From NCBI RefSeq assembly GCF_014695975.1, contig NZ_JACJPI010000058.1, forward strand, positions 124,001 to 188,000: DNA of 64,000 nucleotides, given 5' to 3'. The stretch is from Leptolyngbya sp. FACHB-321. GTDB taxonomy: Bacteria > Cyanobacteriota > Cyanobacteriia > Leptolyngbyales > Leptolyngbyaceae. The notes under the pieces are model-generated. The model saw only the letters and a program-made list of their open reading frames with translations, searched no databases and had not been told where the DNA came from. Positions within the stretch are counted from its first letter, which is position 1, and every line of letters begins with the position of its first letter. Below are positions 1-8,661 of the stretch, in pieces. The position numbers and the translations under genes are program-made.

Positions 1-9
1 GAGGTAGCT

Positions 10-756
10 ATGACCGCGCCCGCTCACAACCACCCTCCGACCACTGTACTTGCTGCACCTTCAGATAGCCCTCCAACCCACCTCCTGAATGGGCATATTA
101 CCGTTTACCCACCGCCAGCGATGCCGACAACAAAGCAACTCAGAGCCAATATGCCTAAAAAGCGTAGCAAAAAAGAGTTGGCAGCACAGTCAGCGCTACA
201 AGCACGCGAGGCTTGCCTGCGAGAATTGGGTCAAGTGATCCGGCAGGCGCGGCAAGAAAAAGCCTGGTCTCCGTACCATCTCCATATGAAGACCCAAATT
301 CCCGTTCATCAATTAGAAGCGTTGGAAATGGGGCGTATCGATCGACTACCAGAGGACATTTATCTGCGTGGCTTTATTCGCCAGATTGGTAATACTTTGG
401 GTTTGGATGGCAACCACCTGGCAGCATCGTTACCGGAGATCGAGACTGCAACAGCTGTTATACCGTCATGGCAACAGCCAAAAACGCACGTTGGGTTACG
501 CTTGGACTCGATGCACATCTATGTAGGGTATGCAGCCCTTATGGCTAGCGGCATCGCCTGGGTTTCGCAGCAAGCCGCCCCCCCGCAGGTAAATTCAGCA
601 CCAATGCCACCACCAGTAACAGTCGAGCCGTCAACGGCTCCTGCTCAAGCGGCAACTGCTAAGGCTAGCCAGAAAAATGTATCAACGCTCAGTGGCAAGC
701 AGAGTACGGCAATGCCAAGCAATATGTCACCACCCGAACGTAGCCCTGTGCGGTAA
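10..756 (+). CDS. RodZ-like helix-turn-helix membrane protein
   Basis: Probable RodZ-type protein: a cytoplasmic Cro/CI-like helix-turn-helix domain followed by one membrane helix. The HTH_25-like segment spans about residues 70-137 and includes the typical LPEDIYLRGFIRQIG stretch; a hydrophobic segment lies at about 168-186, and the rest is Pro/Ala/Thr-rich and probably periplasmic. RodZ proteins link the cell-shape machinery to the membrane, but role transfer here is inference. The start at position 10 has GAGG at positions 1-4; however the frame is open to the window edge, and another Met lies at residue 48 (position 151) just before a basic KKRSKK stretch, so the first 47 low-complexity residues may not be translated. 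It precedes lipA on the same strand. Confidence 0.7.
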   Translation: MTAPAHNHPPTTVLAAPSDSPPTHLLNGHITVYPPPAMPTTKQLRANMPKKRSKKELAAQSALQAREACLRELGQVIRQARQEKAWSPYHLHMKTQIPVHQLEALEMGRIDRLPEDIYLRGFIRQIGNTLGLDGNHLAASLPEIETATAVIPSWQQPKTHVGLRLDSMHIYVGYAALMASGIAWVSQQAAPPQVNSAPMPPPVTVEPSTAPAQAATAKASQKNVSTLSGKQSTAMPSNMSPPERSPVR

Positions 757-843
757 AAACTGGGTTGCAGCCGCTAGAGCTACTGCCTTCTAACGTTTGC
801 CTGATAGGATGGACGATAGGTTGTTTCACTAACGGCATCAAAC

Positions 844-1782
844 GTGGTTGTTAAGCCAGAGTGGTTACGGGTAAAAGCGCCGCAGTGGGAGCGGGTCGGT
901 AACGTTAAGGAAATCTTGCGTGATTTGGGGCTGAACACAGTTTGTGAAGAGGCATCCTGTCCCAATATTGGCGAGTGCTTTAACAGCGGCACTGCCACCT
1001 TCCTGATTATGGGACCTGCTTGCACCCGTGCTTGCCCCTACTGCGATATTGACTTTGAGAAAAAGCCAAAACCGCTTGACCCGGCAGAACCAGAGCAATT
1101 GGCAGAAGCAGTGCGTCGAATGCGGTTGAACCATGTGGTGGTTACATCGGTTAATCGGGATGATTTGCCCGATGGTGGCGCAGCTCAGTTTGATCGCTGT
1201 ATCCGTGCTATCCGTGCAGCGTCACCAGGAACCACGATCGAAGTGCTGATCCCTGACCTCTGCGGCAACTGGGATGCGTTAGCAACCATCTTGCAAGCAA
1301 ACCCAGATGTGTTAAACCACAACACCGAGACGATCGCGCGCTTGTATCGTCGGGTGCGCCCACAAGGTAGCTATCAGCGATCGCTCGAACTCTTGCAGCA
1401 TACTCGTGCTTTCGCTCCCTGGGTTTACACCAAGACGGGCATTATGGTGGGCTTGGGCGAAACCGATGCTGAAGTGCGGCAGGTGATGGATGATCTGCGA
1501 TCAGTCGATTGTGACATTCTGACGATCGGGCAATACCTCCAGCCCAGCCAAAAACATCTCGGTGTTGTAGAGTTTGTGCGACCGGAGCAGTTCAACGCTT
1601 GGAGAATTTATGGTGAATCGCTGGGCTTCTTGCAAGTAGTCGCTTCGCCGCTTACGCGCAGTTCCTACCATGCCGAGCAAGTCAGAGCGCTAATGGAACG
1701 GTTTCCACGGGAAAGAGGCGATCGGCTTCAAGCGGTTAGCCCACCGCAGTCTGCGATCAAACCATCGCACGCTGAGAGCTGA
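844..1782 (+). CDS. lipA: Lipoyl synthase
   Basis: Radical-SAM enzyme that inserts two sulfur atoms into protein-bound octanoyl groups to make lipoyl cofactors for 2-oxoacid dehydrogenases and the glycine cleavage system. Both iron-sulfur cluster motifs are visible: C34-x4-C39-x5-C45 for the auxiliary sacrificial cluster and C60-x3-C64-x2-C67 for the radical-SAM cluster. The C-terminal RSSYHAEQ carries the conserved Arg-Ser-Ser motif. The 312-residue length is normal. The start is GTG; no ATG is available near the conserved N-terminus. The gene lies 12 nt before gpsA, so the two are probably co-transcribed. Confidence 0.95.
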   Translation: MVVKPEWLRVKAPQWERVGNVKEILRDLGLNTVCEEASCPNIGECFNSGTATFLIMGPACTRACPYCDIDFEKKPKPLDPAEPEQLAEAVRRMRLNHVVVTSVNRDDLPDGGAAQFDRCIRAIRAASPGTTIEVLIPDLCGNWDALATILQANPDVLNHNTETIARLYRRVRPQGSYQRSLELLQHTRAFAPWVYTKTGIMVGLGETDAEVRQVMDDLRSVDCDILTIGQYLQPSQKHLGVVEFVRPEQFNAWRIYGESLGFLQVVASPLTRSSYHAEQVRALMERFPRERGDRLQAVSPPQSAIKPSHAES

Positions 1783-1794
1783 TCGCCTTAGCTT

Positions 1795-2730
1795 ATGTCA
1801 CAACGTACGATCGTTATTCTAGGTGCTGGAGCCTGGGGCATCACGTTAGCGGGATTGGCAGCCGCAAAAGGGCACAGTGTACATCTGTGGTCACGCCAAC
1901 AGGGTGACTTGCAAACTGTTCTCGGTGACGCTGATCTTGTCATCTCGGCTGTCTCTATGAAGGGAGTGAGTGCAGTAGTCGAGCAAGTGGGGCAGGTGGC
2001 GATCGCCTCGCATACGGTTTTTGTTACTGCAACCAAAGGGCTGGCAGCCACTAGCAGCGCTGACACCATGCCCCTGCTACCGTCCCAAATCTGGCAGGCA
2101 GCCTTACCATCGCATCCTATTGTTGTGCTGTCAGGTCCCAATCTCTCCCAAGAAATTCAGCAGGGCTTACCCGCCGCCAGTGTTGTTGCCAGCCACGATC
2201 GAGCCGCCGCAGCAACGGTGCAGGCAGCGCTCTCGTCTAATGCGTTTCGGGTTTATACCAATCCCGATATGCTGGGCGTTGAGCTGGGTGGGACGCTCAA
2301 AAACGTGATTGCGATCGCGGTGGGGGCCTGTGATGGTCTGCAACTGGGCACAAATGCGAAAGCAGCGCTAGTCACTCGCGGACTTACCGAAATTATTCGT
2401 GTGGGCACTTACTGGGGCGCGAAACCAGAAACCTTCTACGGTTTGTCTGGTTTGGGTGATTTGCTGGCAACCTGTAACAGTGCGCTTAGTCGCAACTACC
2501 AGGTTGGTTACCAACTGGCTCAGGGCAAAACACTCACCGATGTCATCGCCCAACTTCAGGGCACAGCAGAAGGCGTGAACACGACCCAGGTCTTGATAAA
2601 ATTAGCCAACGAGCAAGCGATCGCCGTACCCATTTCACACCAGGTCGATCGCTTGCTCAAGGGCGATATTACACCACAGGCTGCCGTCGAAGCACTGATG
2701 CTACGGGACTATAAGCCAGAGATTCACTAA
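1795..2730 (+). CDS. gpsA: Glycerol-3-phosphate dehydrogenase, NAD(P)+
   Basis: Cytosolic enzyme that reduces dihydroxyacetone phosphate to sn-glycerol 3-phosphate, the backbone of glycerolipids. The N-terminal Rossmann motif GAGAWG is at about residues 10-15, the SGPNLSQEI substrate-domain motif is central, and the catalytic-lysine segment GGTLKNVIAIAVG is near residue 165. Length (311) is slightly shorter than the 330-340 of many homologues: the first half has a compact stretch between the nucleotide site and the SGPN motif, as in other cyanobacterial proteins. It follows lipA closely and the small ORF at 2758 is 27 nt downstream. Confidence 0.95.
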   Translation: MSQRTIVILGAGAWGITLAGLAAAKGHSVHLWSRQQGDLQTVLGDADLVISAVSMKGVSAVVEQVGQVAIASHTVFVTATKGLAATSSADTMPLLPSQIWQAALPSHPIVVLSGPNLSQEIQQGLPAASVVASHDRAAAATVQAALSSNAFRVYTNPDMLGVELGGTLKNVIAIAVGACDGLQLGTNAKAALVTRGLTEIIRVGTYWGAKPETFYGLSGLGDLLATCNSALSRNYQVGYQLAQGKTLTDVIAQLQGTAEGVNTTQVLIKLANEQAIAVPISHQVDRLLKGDITPQAAVEALMLRDYKPEIH

Positions 2731-2757
2731 GGTTCATTTCAGGGATTAAGAGTTACA

Positions 2758-3036
2758 ATGCCACTCATTACAGCGATCGCAGCCTTGTTTAGTCAGCCAC
2801 CGATTCCGTTTAAGCCAGAGCAGCAAACGTTAAAGGGCTGGGCAATGTACTGCTTGCGCGATCGTGGCTTCAAAGTCATTTATGCCCAAAACGCCGATTT
2901 TGCTGTTGAAACGCGGGAAGGCAGCAAGGTTTATTTCAGCGTCACTGAGGATGCGACGAATCTGGACAAAAAGATTGGTTGGATTGTGCGCGATAGTGCG
3001 ACTAATCAAATTACCGTGATTCCACCCCAGTCTTAA
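2758..3036 (+). CDS. Conserved small protein of unknown function
   Basis: A 92-residue soluble protein without signal peptide or membrane segment. The middle has a charged alpha/beta pattern (TLKGWAMYCLRDRGFKVIYAQ, then strand-rich AVETREGSKVYFSV) that looks like a small compact domain, possibly related to restriction-endonuclease-like folds, but no motif is clear enough to assign a function. It begins 27 nt after gpsA in the same direction and contains a GCGATCGC (HIP1) site near its 5' end, so it probably belongs to the lipA-gpsA transcription unit. Confidence 0.7.
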   Translation: MPLITAIAALFSQPPIPFKPEQQTLKGWAMYCLRDRGFKVIYAQNADFAVETREGSKVYFSVTEDATNLDKKIGWIVRDSATNQITVIPPQS

Positions 3037-3063
3037 CTAGCTACAAGCGCAAGCTTGATGCAC

Positions 3064-3681
3064 TCAGGAAACCCTTGCTTTAGACGATGGTCGCATTTTA
3101 GAAGCCTGACTACGCATAAAGCGATCGGCAATTTTAGACCGTTGCTGCCAGCTTGACCGGAGCGGGTTATCGACCCTCACAGGACTCAGCAGATTAGAGA
3201 TTTCATCCCAAAGCGAACGATCGGCTGTATGGAGATCGACGAGTACCAGGATAACCCCTAATAACAGCAGCGTGACACCAAACATAAACAGACCCAACGA
3301 CATGGGCACGAGCCATTCCAGGTCGATCAACGTCCTTAACGCTAGCGCGAAGGTACTGGCGATCGCACATAACAACGCATAAGCATTTGCCAAAACCCCG
3401 TACCGCACGACTTGGTAGCGATACTGTAGTTGACGGAGAGACTTTTTGGCTTGGAGGATGCGATTAGTGCTGCGATCGACTCCCTTGCTATCGCTTCTTG
3501 CTTTGCCGCGCATATCACTAGCCTCCAGCAAATCAAGACACTGGCGACTAGCGACTTGCAGCGTTTCTTCGAGTGCTGTCTGGCGTAGACTGACGCGATT
3601 CAACAGCAGCACGCAGGCAAACGTCATCAGCACCGAGTTCAAAATTAGTTGGATTAACTGAGTAGTCTGCTCAACGCTCAT
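3064..3681 (-). CDS. DUF2721-like membrane protein
   Basis: Integral membrane protein with three hydrophobic segments: one near the N-terminus (about residues 10-30), then a long charged helical stretch, then two more (about 108-130 and 135-160). The layout, N-terminal membrane helix followed by a coiled basic stretch and a helical hairpin, resembles DUF2721 proteins; the assignment is by overall look, not a diagnostic motif. The start at 3681 is chosen over an ATG six codons upstream because GAGGGG lies 6 nt before it. It is transcribed toward the preceding gene pair (convergent with the ORF at 2758). Confidence 0.65.
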   Translation of the reverse strand: MSVEQTTQLIQLILNSVLMTFACVLLLNRVSLRQTALEETLQVASRQCLDLLEASDMRGKARSDSKGVDRSTNRILQAKKSLRQLQYRYQVVRYGVLANAYALLCAIASTFALALRTLIDLEWLVPMSLGLFMFGVTLLLLGVILVLVDLHTADRSLWDEISNLLSPVRVDNPLRSSWQQRSKIADRFMRSQASKMRPSSKARVS

Positions 3682-4019
3682 GGGGATCCCCTCAGCCATG
3701 CGGCTATGTAGGCAAATGATACGGGTTGTTTGTCAACGACGCAACCAATAGTCATCAATATCATAGATTACTTCAGTACAAATGAACTATCTAGGTGGCA
3801 ATTAGTTTAAGTTAGACGGCTAGCTTTACCAAGTTCCAACGGCTGATCAAGAGCCTTAAAGCAATACCAGAGTCCAGAGTCACAAAGCTATTCATCCTTA
3901 CAAGTAAAAATAAATTGCATTATGTTGCTGCGCCACCTAATCAGTGACGTGAGGATGCGTTGCCAGGATAAGATCCCCCTTAACTACATTGTGATGGTCG
4001 ATCGCCCGCTTAAGAGCAA
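3682..4019. other. Intergenic stretch, no gene seen
   Basis: AT-rich spacer between two divergently transcribed genes. No coding pattern, tRNA or strong hairpin was found; it presumably holds both promoters. Confidence 0.5.
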
Positions 4020-5705
4020 ATGCCAAAGAAAACGCTGCTAACCAATACAACGTGTGAAGAGAATGGCAGTTCCAGTCAACTGGTTGTCCTTCTTCATGCG
4101 TATACGCATACATCTCAGCAGATAGACGAGGTGCGATCGGCGGTGAAAGAGTCCTTACCCAATGCAGATCTGCTGGTGCCTGATTATCCAGCGGGGATTT
4201 TCGCGAATACAAACCCTAGCAGAGTTGCCGAGAATTTGGTGCAACATATTGAGGATGCCGTCACGCAGCGAACCAACCGATTAGACTACTAATCGTACGA
4301 TCGCATTCTTTTGGTTGGGCATAGTGCTGGGGCGCTCATCCTTCGCAAAACCTATGTCATGGCAATGGGGTATGACAGTGACCATGTGATGCTGGGCAAG
4401 ATACCTCAGCGCGCATGGGCAACGAAGGTCGATCGCATTATTTTGATGGCTAGTATTAATCGAGGGTTTTCGCTGGCGCAGCGACCTGAAGATATGAACT
4501 GGATCAAGTTTCAATTACAGCGGCTAGGTTTCGCCCTCCTCGCCCTCACCAACACTGGAAGATTTATCCGCCGCTTGCAACGAGGTAGCCCGTTTGTTGC
4601 CAATCTACGGATTGACTGGATTCGGCTTAGTCAAAACTCCACCGCTGTACTACCACAGACGATTCAGCTTCTCGGCGATCTGGATGATGTTGTCTGTGAA
4701 GAAGATAACGTTGATGTTGCAACCGATCAGAACTTTAAGTATCTCAAAGTCCGAGACACCGGGCATGAATCGATCGTGCGCTTTCAGGAACCAGAGATTG
4801 GAGCCTATCGCAAAGCCCGGTTTCAACACGCCCTTACAACCCCCTTTGAAGCCATCGAAGGCGACATCATTCCAGATGCAACCGTTGATCTATCGGTAGA
4901 CCAGGTTGTCTTTATCATGCATGGCATCCGCGATACAGGGTTATGGACAAACGCTGTACGCCAAGCTATTGAAGCGCAGAAAAAAACGGCTTATGTCAGT
5001 GTTGCGGGCTATGGCTATTTCCCCATGCTACGGTTTTTGCTGCTAGGTGCACGGCAAACGAATGTGCACTGGTTTATGGACGAATATACTGAAGCGATCG
5101 CCCGCCATCCCAGAGCTGCCCTAAGCTATATCGGTCATAGTAACGGCACCTATTTAATTGCCAGCGCTTTAGAACGATACCGCGCCTGCACAATGGATCG
5201 TATTGCGTTTGCTGGCAGCGTTGTCCGTAGTGATTATGATTGGGATGGCTTAGTGAGGCAGGGGCGTGTCCAAACCATTCGCAATGATGTTGCCTCTGCC
5301 GATTGGATTATGAGCATCTTTCCCGGCTTTTTTGAACTTTTGCGCTTCAGTGACTTGGGCACCGCAGGACATAACGGCTTTGCCGCTCACGAAGGCAAGA
5401 AAAATACGGTTGCCTACTTCAAGGGTGGTCATGGTGCCGCCCTGCAACCGCAAAACCACAACTCGCTGGCACACTTTGCGCTGACCGGCGAAGTTGTGCG
5501 AGAAGACACGCTTCTCGTCAAACAACAGTCCAATGTTGTGGCTATGGTGTCGAAACTGTGCTGGGCAGTGTGGGCTGCGATCGCGATCGCCCTACTGCTG
5601 CTGGGCTTTGCCATCGTTTCCCTGCTTGCTCTACTGAGTGTTCCTGCTGGCGTTTCCTGGCTGCTTTATGCTTGTCTGGTGCTGCTGTTGCTCTATACGC
5701 TGTAG
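4020..5705 (+). pseudogene. Tandem alpha/beta-hydrolase, split by an in-frame TAA
   Basis: The reading frame 4020-5705 is continuous except for a single TAA at 4290-4292. Upstream, 90 codons give the start of an alpha/beta-hydrolase fold (VVLLHAYTH, the usual first strand and oxyanion loop). Immediately after the stop, the same frame resumes with SYDRILLVGHSAG, the next strand and nucleophile elbow. A second hydrolase module follows, with VVFIMHGIRDTG and its own elbow YIGHSNG, then GGHG/HNSLAHF motifs. Two hydrophobic helices at the C-terminus suggest membrane anchoring. A downstream start (TTG at 4311 or a later ATG) could still give an intact second module. Either a recent nonsense mutation, stop readthrough, or a sequencing error. 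Confidence 0.75.
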
Positions 5706-5720
5706 CGTTCTGTTTATACA

Positions 5721-5751
5721 GGTGAGCCGATAAACCGCTCATCGACTCACC
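5721..5751. terminator. Hairpin between convergent genes
   Basis: GGTGAGCCGAT at 5721-5731 pairs with ATCGACTCACC at 5741-5751 with one mismatch across a 9-nt loop. It sits between the stop codons of the hydrolase remnant and treY, so it could end transcripts from both sides. There is no clear T-tract. Confidence 0.45.
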
Positions 5752-5775
5752 TCCTATTGGAAACACTGCCTGGGT

Positions 5776-8568
5776 TTAACTGCTGACCAAAAGGGCAACT
5801 GGAAAATGCTGAAGTGCATCACCAATGGCGATCGTGTTCTGGCTTTGCAGCAACTGAGTTGTAATGACGTTTGTCCAGGTCGAAGGTAAGCCCGACGGCA
5901 GTATGAGATGGGTGTCTTTCCAGACTGCCGTACCAAGCGGACGTTCTCCAGGCTGAACCAACGGGGTGAAGAAGCGAGGGGCAATCGCGATCGCTGCCTG
6001 TCCACCTACCGTTCTAGCGAACGCAATAATGTGATTCTGCAAGTCGCCTGCCACCTCAAGCGGTTGATAATCACCCTGTTGAAACAAGTTGGCAAAGGCC
6101 TTCCGGGCTTGCAGTAACTGATAGGTCAAAAACAATTTAATGTTGCCTGTTGCCCGTGTTTCAAAGAGATCATCAATCAGCGCTAAAGGGTTATGCGGCA
6201 ACTTGGTCTTAAGCTGATCTAGTACCGCCATACGTTGCTGATAGTCGATCGGACGACGGTTATCAGGATCAACAAAACTTAGATTCCAGAACTCGTCGCC
6301 TTGATACAAATCAGGTACGCCAGGAGCCGCATTTTTCAGTAAAACCTGTGAGAGTGAATTGAGTATGCCATACTCGGCAATCATTGCCTGGAAGGGTCTA
6401 AATTGAGCAAGAAACTCATTCGTTTCAGGTGCATCTAGTAACTTTTCTGCAAAAGCAATAAACTCATTCTCATACTCGCTATCAGGACGCAACCAAGCAG
6501 TATGAACCTTTGCCTCGCGGACTGCTTTAATCAAGTAATCTTTGAGACGCTCAACGAAGGCTGGAAACTCTGCCTCATCAAAGGGAAAAGAACCAACTAA
6601 TGTTTGGTACAGAAAGTACTCATCATTGCGATCAGGTATGGTTCTACCACCCAGCCGTTCTTTTTTACTAAAGTTAATGTCTGCCCATTGCTTAACCTGC
6701 TCTGCCCACGCATCCGGTATTTCTGACAACACGTTTAAGCGCGCTCTAACATCTTCACCACGTTTTGTATCGTGAGTGGATGTTGTATTCATTGAATGCA
6801 GCCAATGGTCTACCTTTTGCTGATTAAAGGTATGAAACTGCTCTGGAAGAATACCAAAATGGCTCGGATTACCGCCCACTTCATTCAAAGACAGTAAGCG
6901 GTTATAACCATAAAGCAGTGTGTCTTCAATGCCTTTTGCCATCAACGGTCCAGTCAATTGCTGCATCCGCATCACAAAGTGCAAGCGATCGGCTTTTTGC
7001 TCGTCAGTCAGATAGTCTTCATTGTTTCGTAGCAAAATGGCTTCGATATATTCAAGCTCTCGTTGTAAGAGCGGTACTTGCTTCTTCGCTGCGGCGATCG
7101 TGGTCTGAATAACCTGACGATCGGTTTCACTCACTGCATCAGATGTAATGTAGGTTCGATAGATTGGAAAGAGTGCCAAAATTTCACTTAATGCACGTTT
7201 CAAGCCATAGGCAGTAAAGTCACCGCCTGATCGCGTTTGCCCTGCTATCCGCTTCAGCCGTTGAGCAAGATTTTCGACATCACCCGCTAGATTCTTTTCA
7301 ATAATGAGCCATTTCTTCTCGGCTGAGAGGCGATCGTAACTAGACGCTACGCCTGTGAACGTGGTGTAAAAGCGATCGAACGCAGGTTCATTATTAGCAT
7401 CGCAAAAAAGCCCATTCACGTAGTTAAGAAACTCATAGCCACTTGTGCCTTGAACCTGCCAGCCTGTTGGCAATGACTCTGTTAGTTCCAGTATTTTTTC
7501 GACTGTGATATAGACATCACCAATTTTTTCACGAAGCCGCTCTAAATATTCGACTGGATTATAAAGACCGTCAATGTGATCAATGCGTACTCCGGTAAAA
7601 ATACCGTCTTCAACGAGTTGAGCAATGAGCGAATGTGTTTTATGAAAAACTTTAAGCTCTTCCACTCTGACTGAAATCAACTCATTGACAGTAAAGAAGC
7701 GACGATAGTTAATTTCTTCTGCTCCAACCTTCCAAAAGGAAAGCCGATAAAATTGTTCATTGAGCAAGCTATCGAGTAGGTTAAAGCTTTCTGGGCTACC
7801 GACTTCACCATTAAAAGACTGCACATTAGCTGCAATTAATTCTTTGACAGCTTCATTTTGTTCGTGCAGTTCCCAGAGTAGCCCTTTCACAAATGCCACC
7901 TGGTCGTACCGTTCTCTACCCTTTGCTTCTGCTGGCAGATTTTTGAGCAAGTAAAGGATGCCCAGCAGTTTGACAAAATCTGGGTGCCGTCTACCTAAAG
8001 CCTTCGTTAGCTGCCCCAAATTATAGGTGATGAAGCGTGCATACGATTCAATACGAACAGGCAACCGCAAACTATAGTAATTAACACTTAAGCCTGTTTC
8101 ATCATACGCAAGTTTTATTTCGCCATTTTCAATACAATCGCTGTATAAGTTACCTAAAAGTGGTGCCAGTACACGCTCACGAATCTCTTCGTAAATGTGA
8201 TTCCAGTCAATATCAAAATAGTCAAAACTATCCGAATCGGAACCATTTTCCAGCACATCCATGAGCCACAAATTTTGGCTATCGTACGCCATGTGGTTGG
8301 GCACAATATCCTGTAGCCAACCCATTTGATGCTGTTGAATAGCGCTTACTAAAGCATCAAATGCTTCGCGATCGCCTAGTTCGGGATTAAGTTGAGTTGG
8401 GTCTACAACGTCATAGCCGTGGCTGCTTCCCGCTCTAGCTTTAAAGATGGGAGATGCGTACAGATCAGAAATACCTAGCGCTGCAAGATAAGGTACGATC
8501 GCCGTGGCAGCAGCAAAGTCATACTCTTGGCGAAACTGAATGCGATAGGTTGAAACTGGAATTCTCAT
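5776..8568 (-). CDS. treY: Malto-oligosyltrehalose synthase (TreY)
   Basis: GH13-family enzyme that converts the reducing-end alpha-1,4 bond of malto-oligosaccharides into alpha,alpha-1,1, giving maltooligosyl trehalose; TreZ then releases trehalose. The N-terminus has the TreY signature STYRIQF and SPIFKARAGSSHGYDVVDP. Catalytic segments are GVRIDHIDGL (about residue 330, nucleophile region), VEKILE (about 357, acid/base Glu) and TSTHDTKRGEDVRAR (later Asp). Length about 930 is typical. The start at 8568 (MRIPVSTYR) is preferred because homologues begin there; the frame could extend 18 codons upstream. It is downstream of treZ, 93 nt apart, same strand. Confidence 0.95.
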   Translation of the reverse strand: MRIPVSTYRIQFRQEYDFAAATAIVPYLAALGISDLYASPIFKARAGSSHGYDVVDPTQLNPELGDREAFDALVSAIQQHQMGWLQDIVPNHMAYDSQNLWLMDVLENGSDSDSFDYFDIDWNHIYEEIRERVLAPLLGNLYSDCIENGEIKLAYDETGLSVNYYSLRLPVRIESYARFITYNLGQLTKALGRRHPDFVKLLGILYLLKNLPAEAKGRERYDQVAFVKGLLWELHEQNEAVKELIAANVQSFNGEVGSPESFNLLDSLLNEQFYRLSFWKVGAEEINYRRFFTVNELISVRVEELKVFHKTHSLIAQLVEDGIFTGVRIDHIDGLYNPVEYLERLREKIGDVYITVEKILELTESLPTGWQVQGTSGYEFLNYVNGLFCDANNEPAFDRFYTTFTGVASSYDRLSAEKKWLIIEKNLAGDVENLAQRLKRIAGQTRSGGDFTAYGLKRALSEILALFPIYRTYITSDAVSETDRQVIQTTIAAAKKQVPLLQRELEYIEAILLRNNEDYLTDEQKADRLHFVMRMQQLTGPLMAKGIEDTLLYGYNRLLSLNEVGGNPSHFGILPEQFHTFNQQKVDHWLHSMNTTSTHDTKRGEDVRARLNVLSEIPDAWAEQVKQWADINFSKKERLGGRTIPDRNDEYFLYQTLVGSFPFDEAEFPAFVERLKDYLIKAVREAKVHTAWLRPDSEYENEFIAFAEKLLDAPETNEFLAQFRPFQAMIAEYGILNSLSQVLLKNAAPGVPDLYQGDEFWNLSFVDPDNRRPIDYQQRMAVLDQLKTKLPHNPLALIDDLFETRATGNIKLFLTYQLLQARKAFANLFQQGDYQPLEVAGDLQNHIIAFARTVGGQAAIAIAPRFFTPLVQPGERPLGTAVWKDTHLILPSGLPSTWTNVITTQLLQSQNTIAIGDALQHFPVALLVSS

Positions 8569-8603
8569 ACATGGTTGCTCGTTAATTGACTCATTCAGTA
8601 GAT

Positions 8604-8644
8604 TCAGGCATAGCGTGATCAAAAGGAAATGAGGCTATGCCTGA
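8604..8644 (-). promoter_or_regulatory. Intercistronic hairpin between treZ and treY
   Basis: TCAGGCATAGC (8604-8614) and GCTATGCCTGA (8634-8644) form a perfect 11-bp stem with a 19-nt loop in the space between treZ and treY. It could attenuate or protect the mRNA, or mark a separate transcript end; no T-tract follows. Confidence 0.45.
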
Positions 8645-8661
8645 GTAAAGGAAAAATCAGC

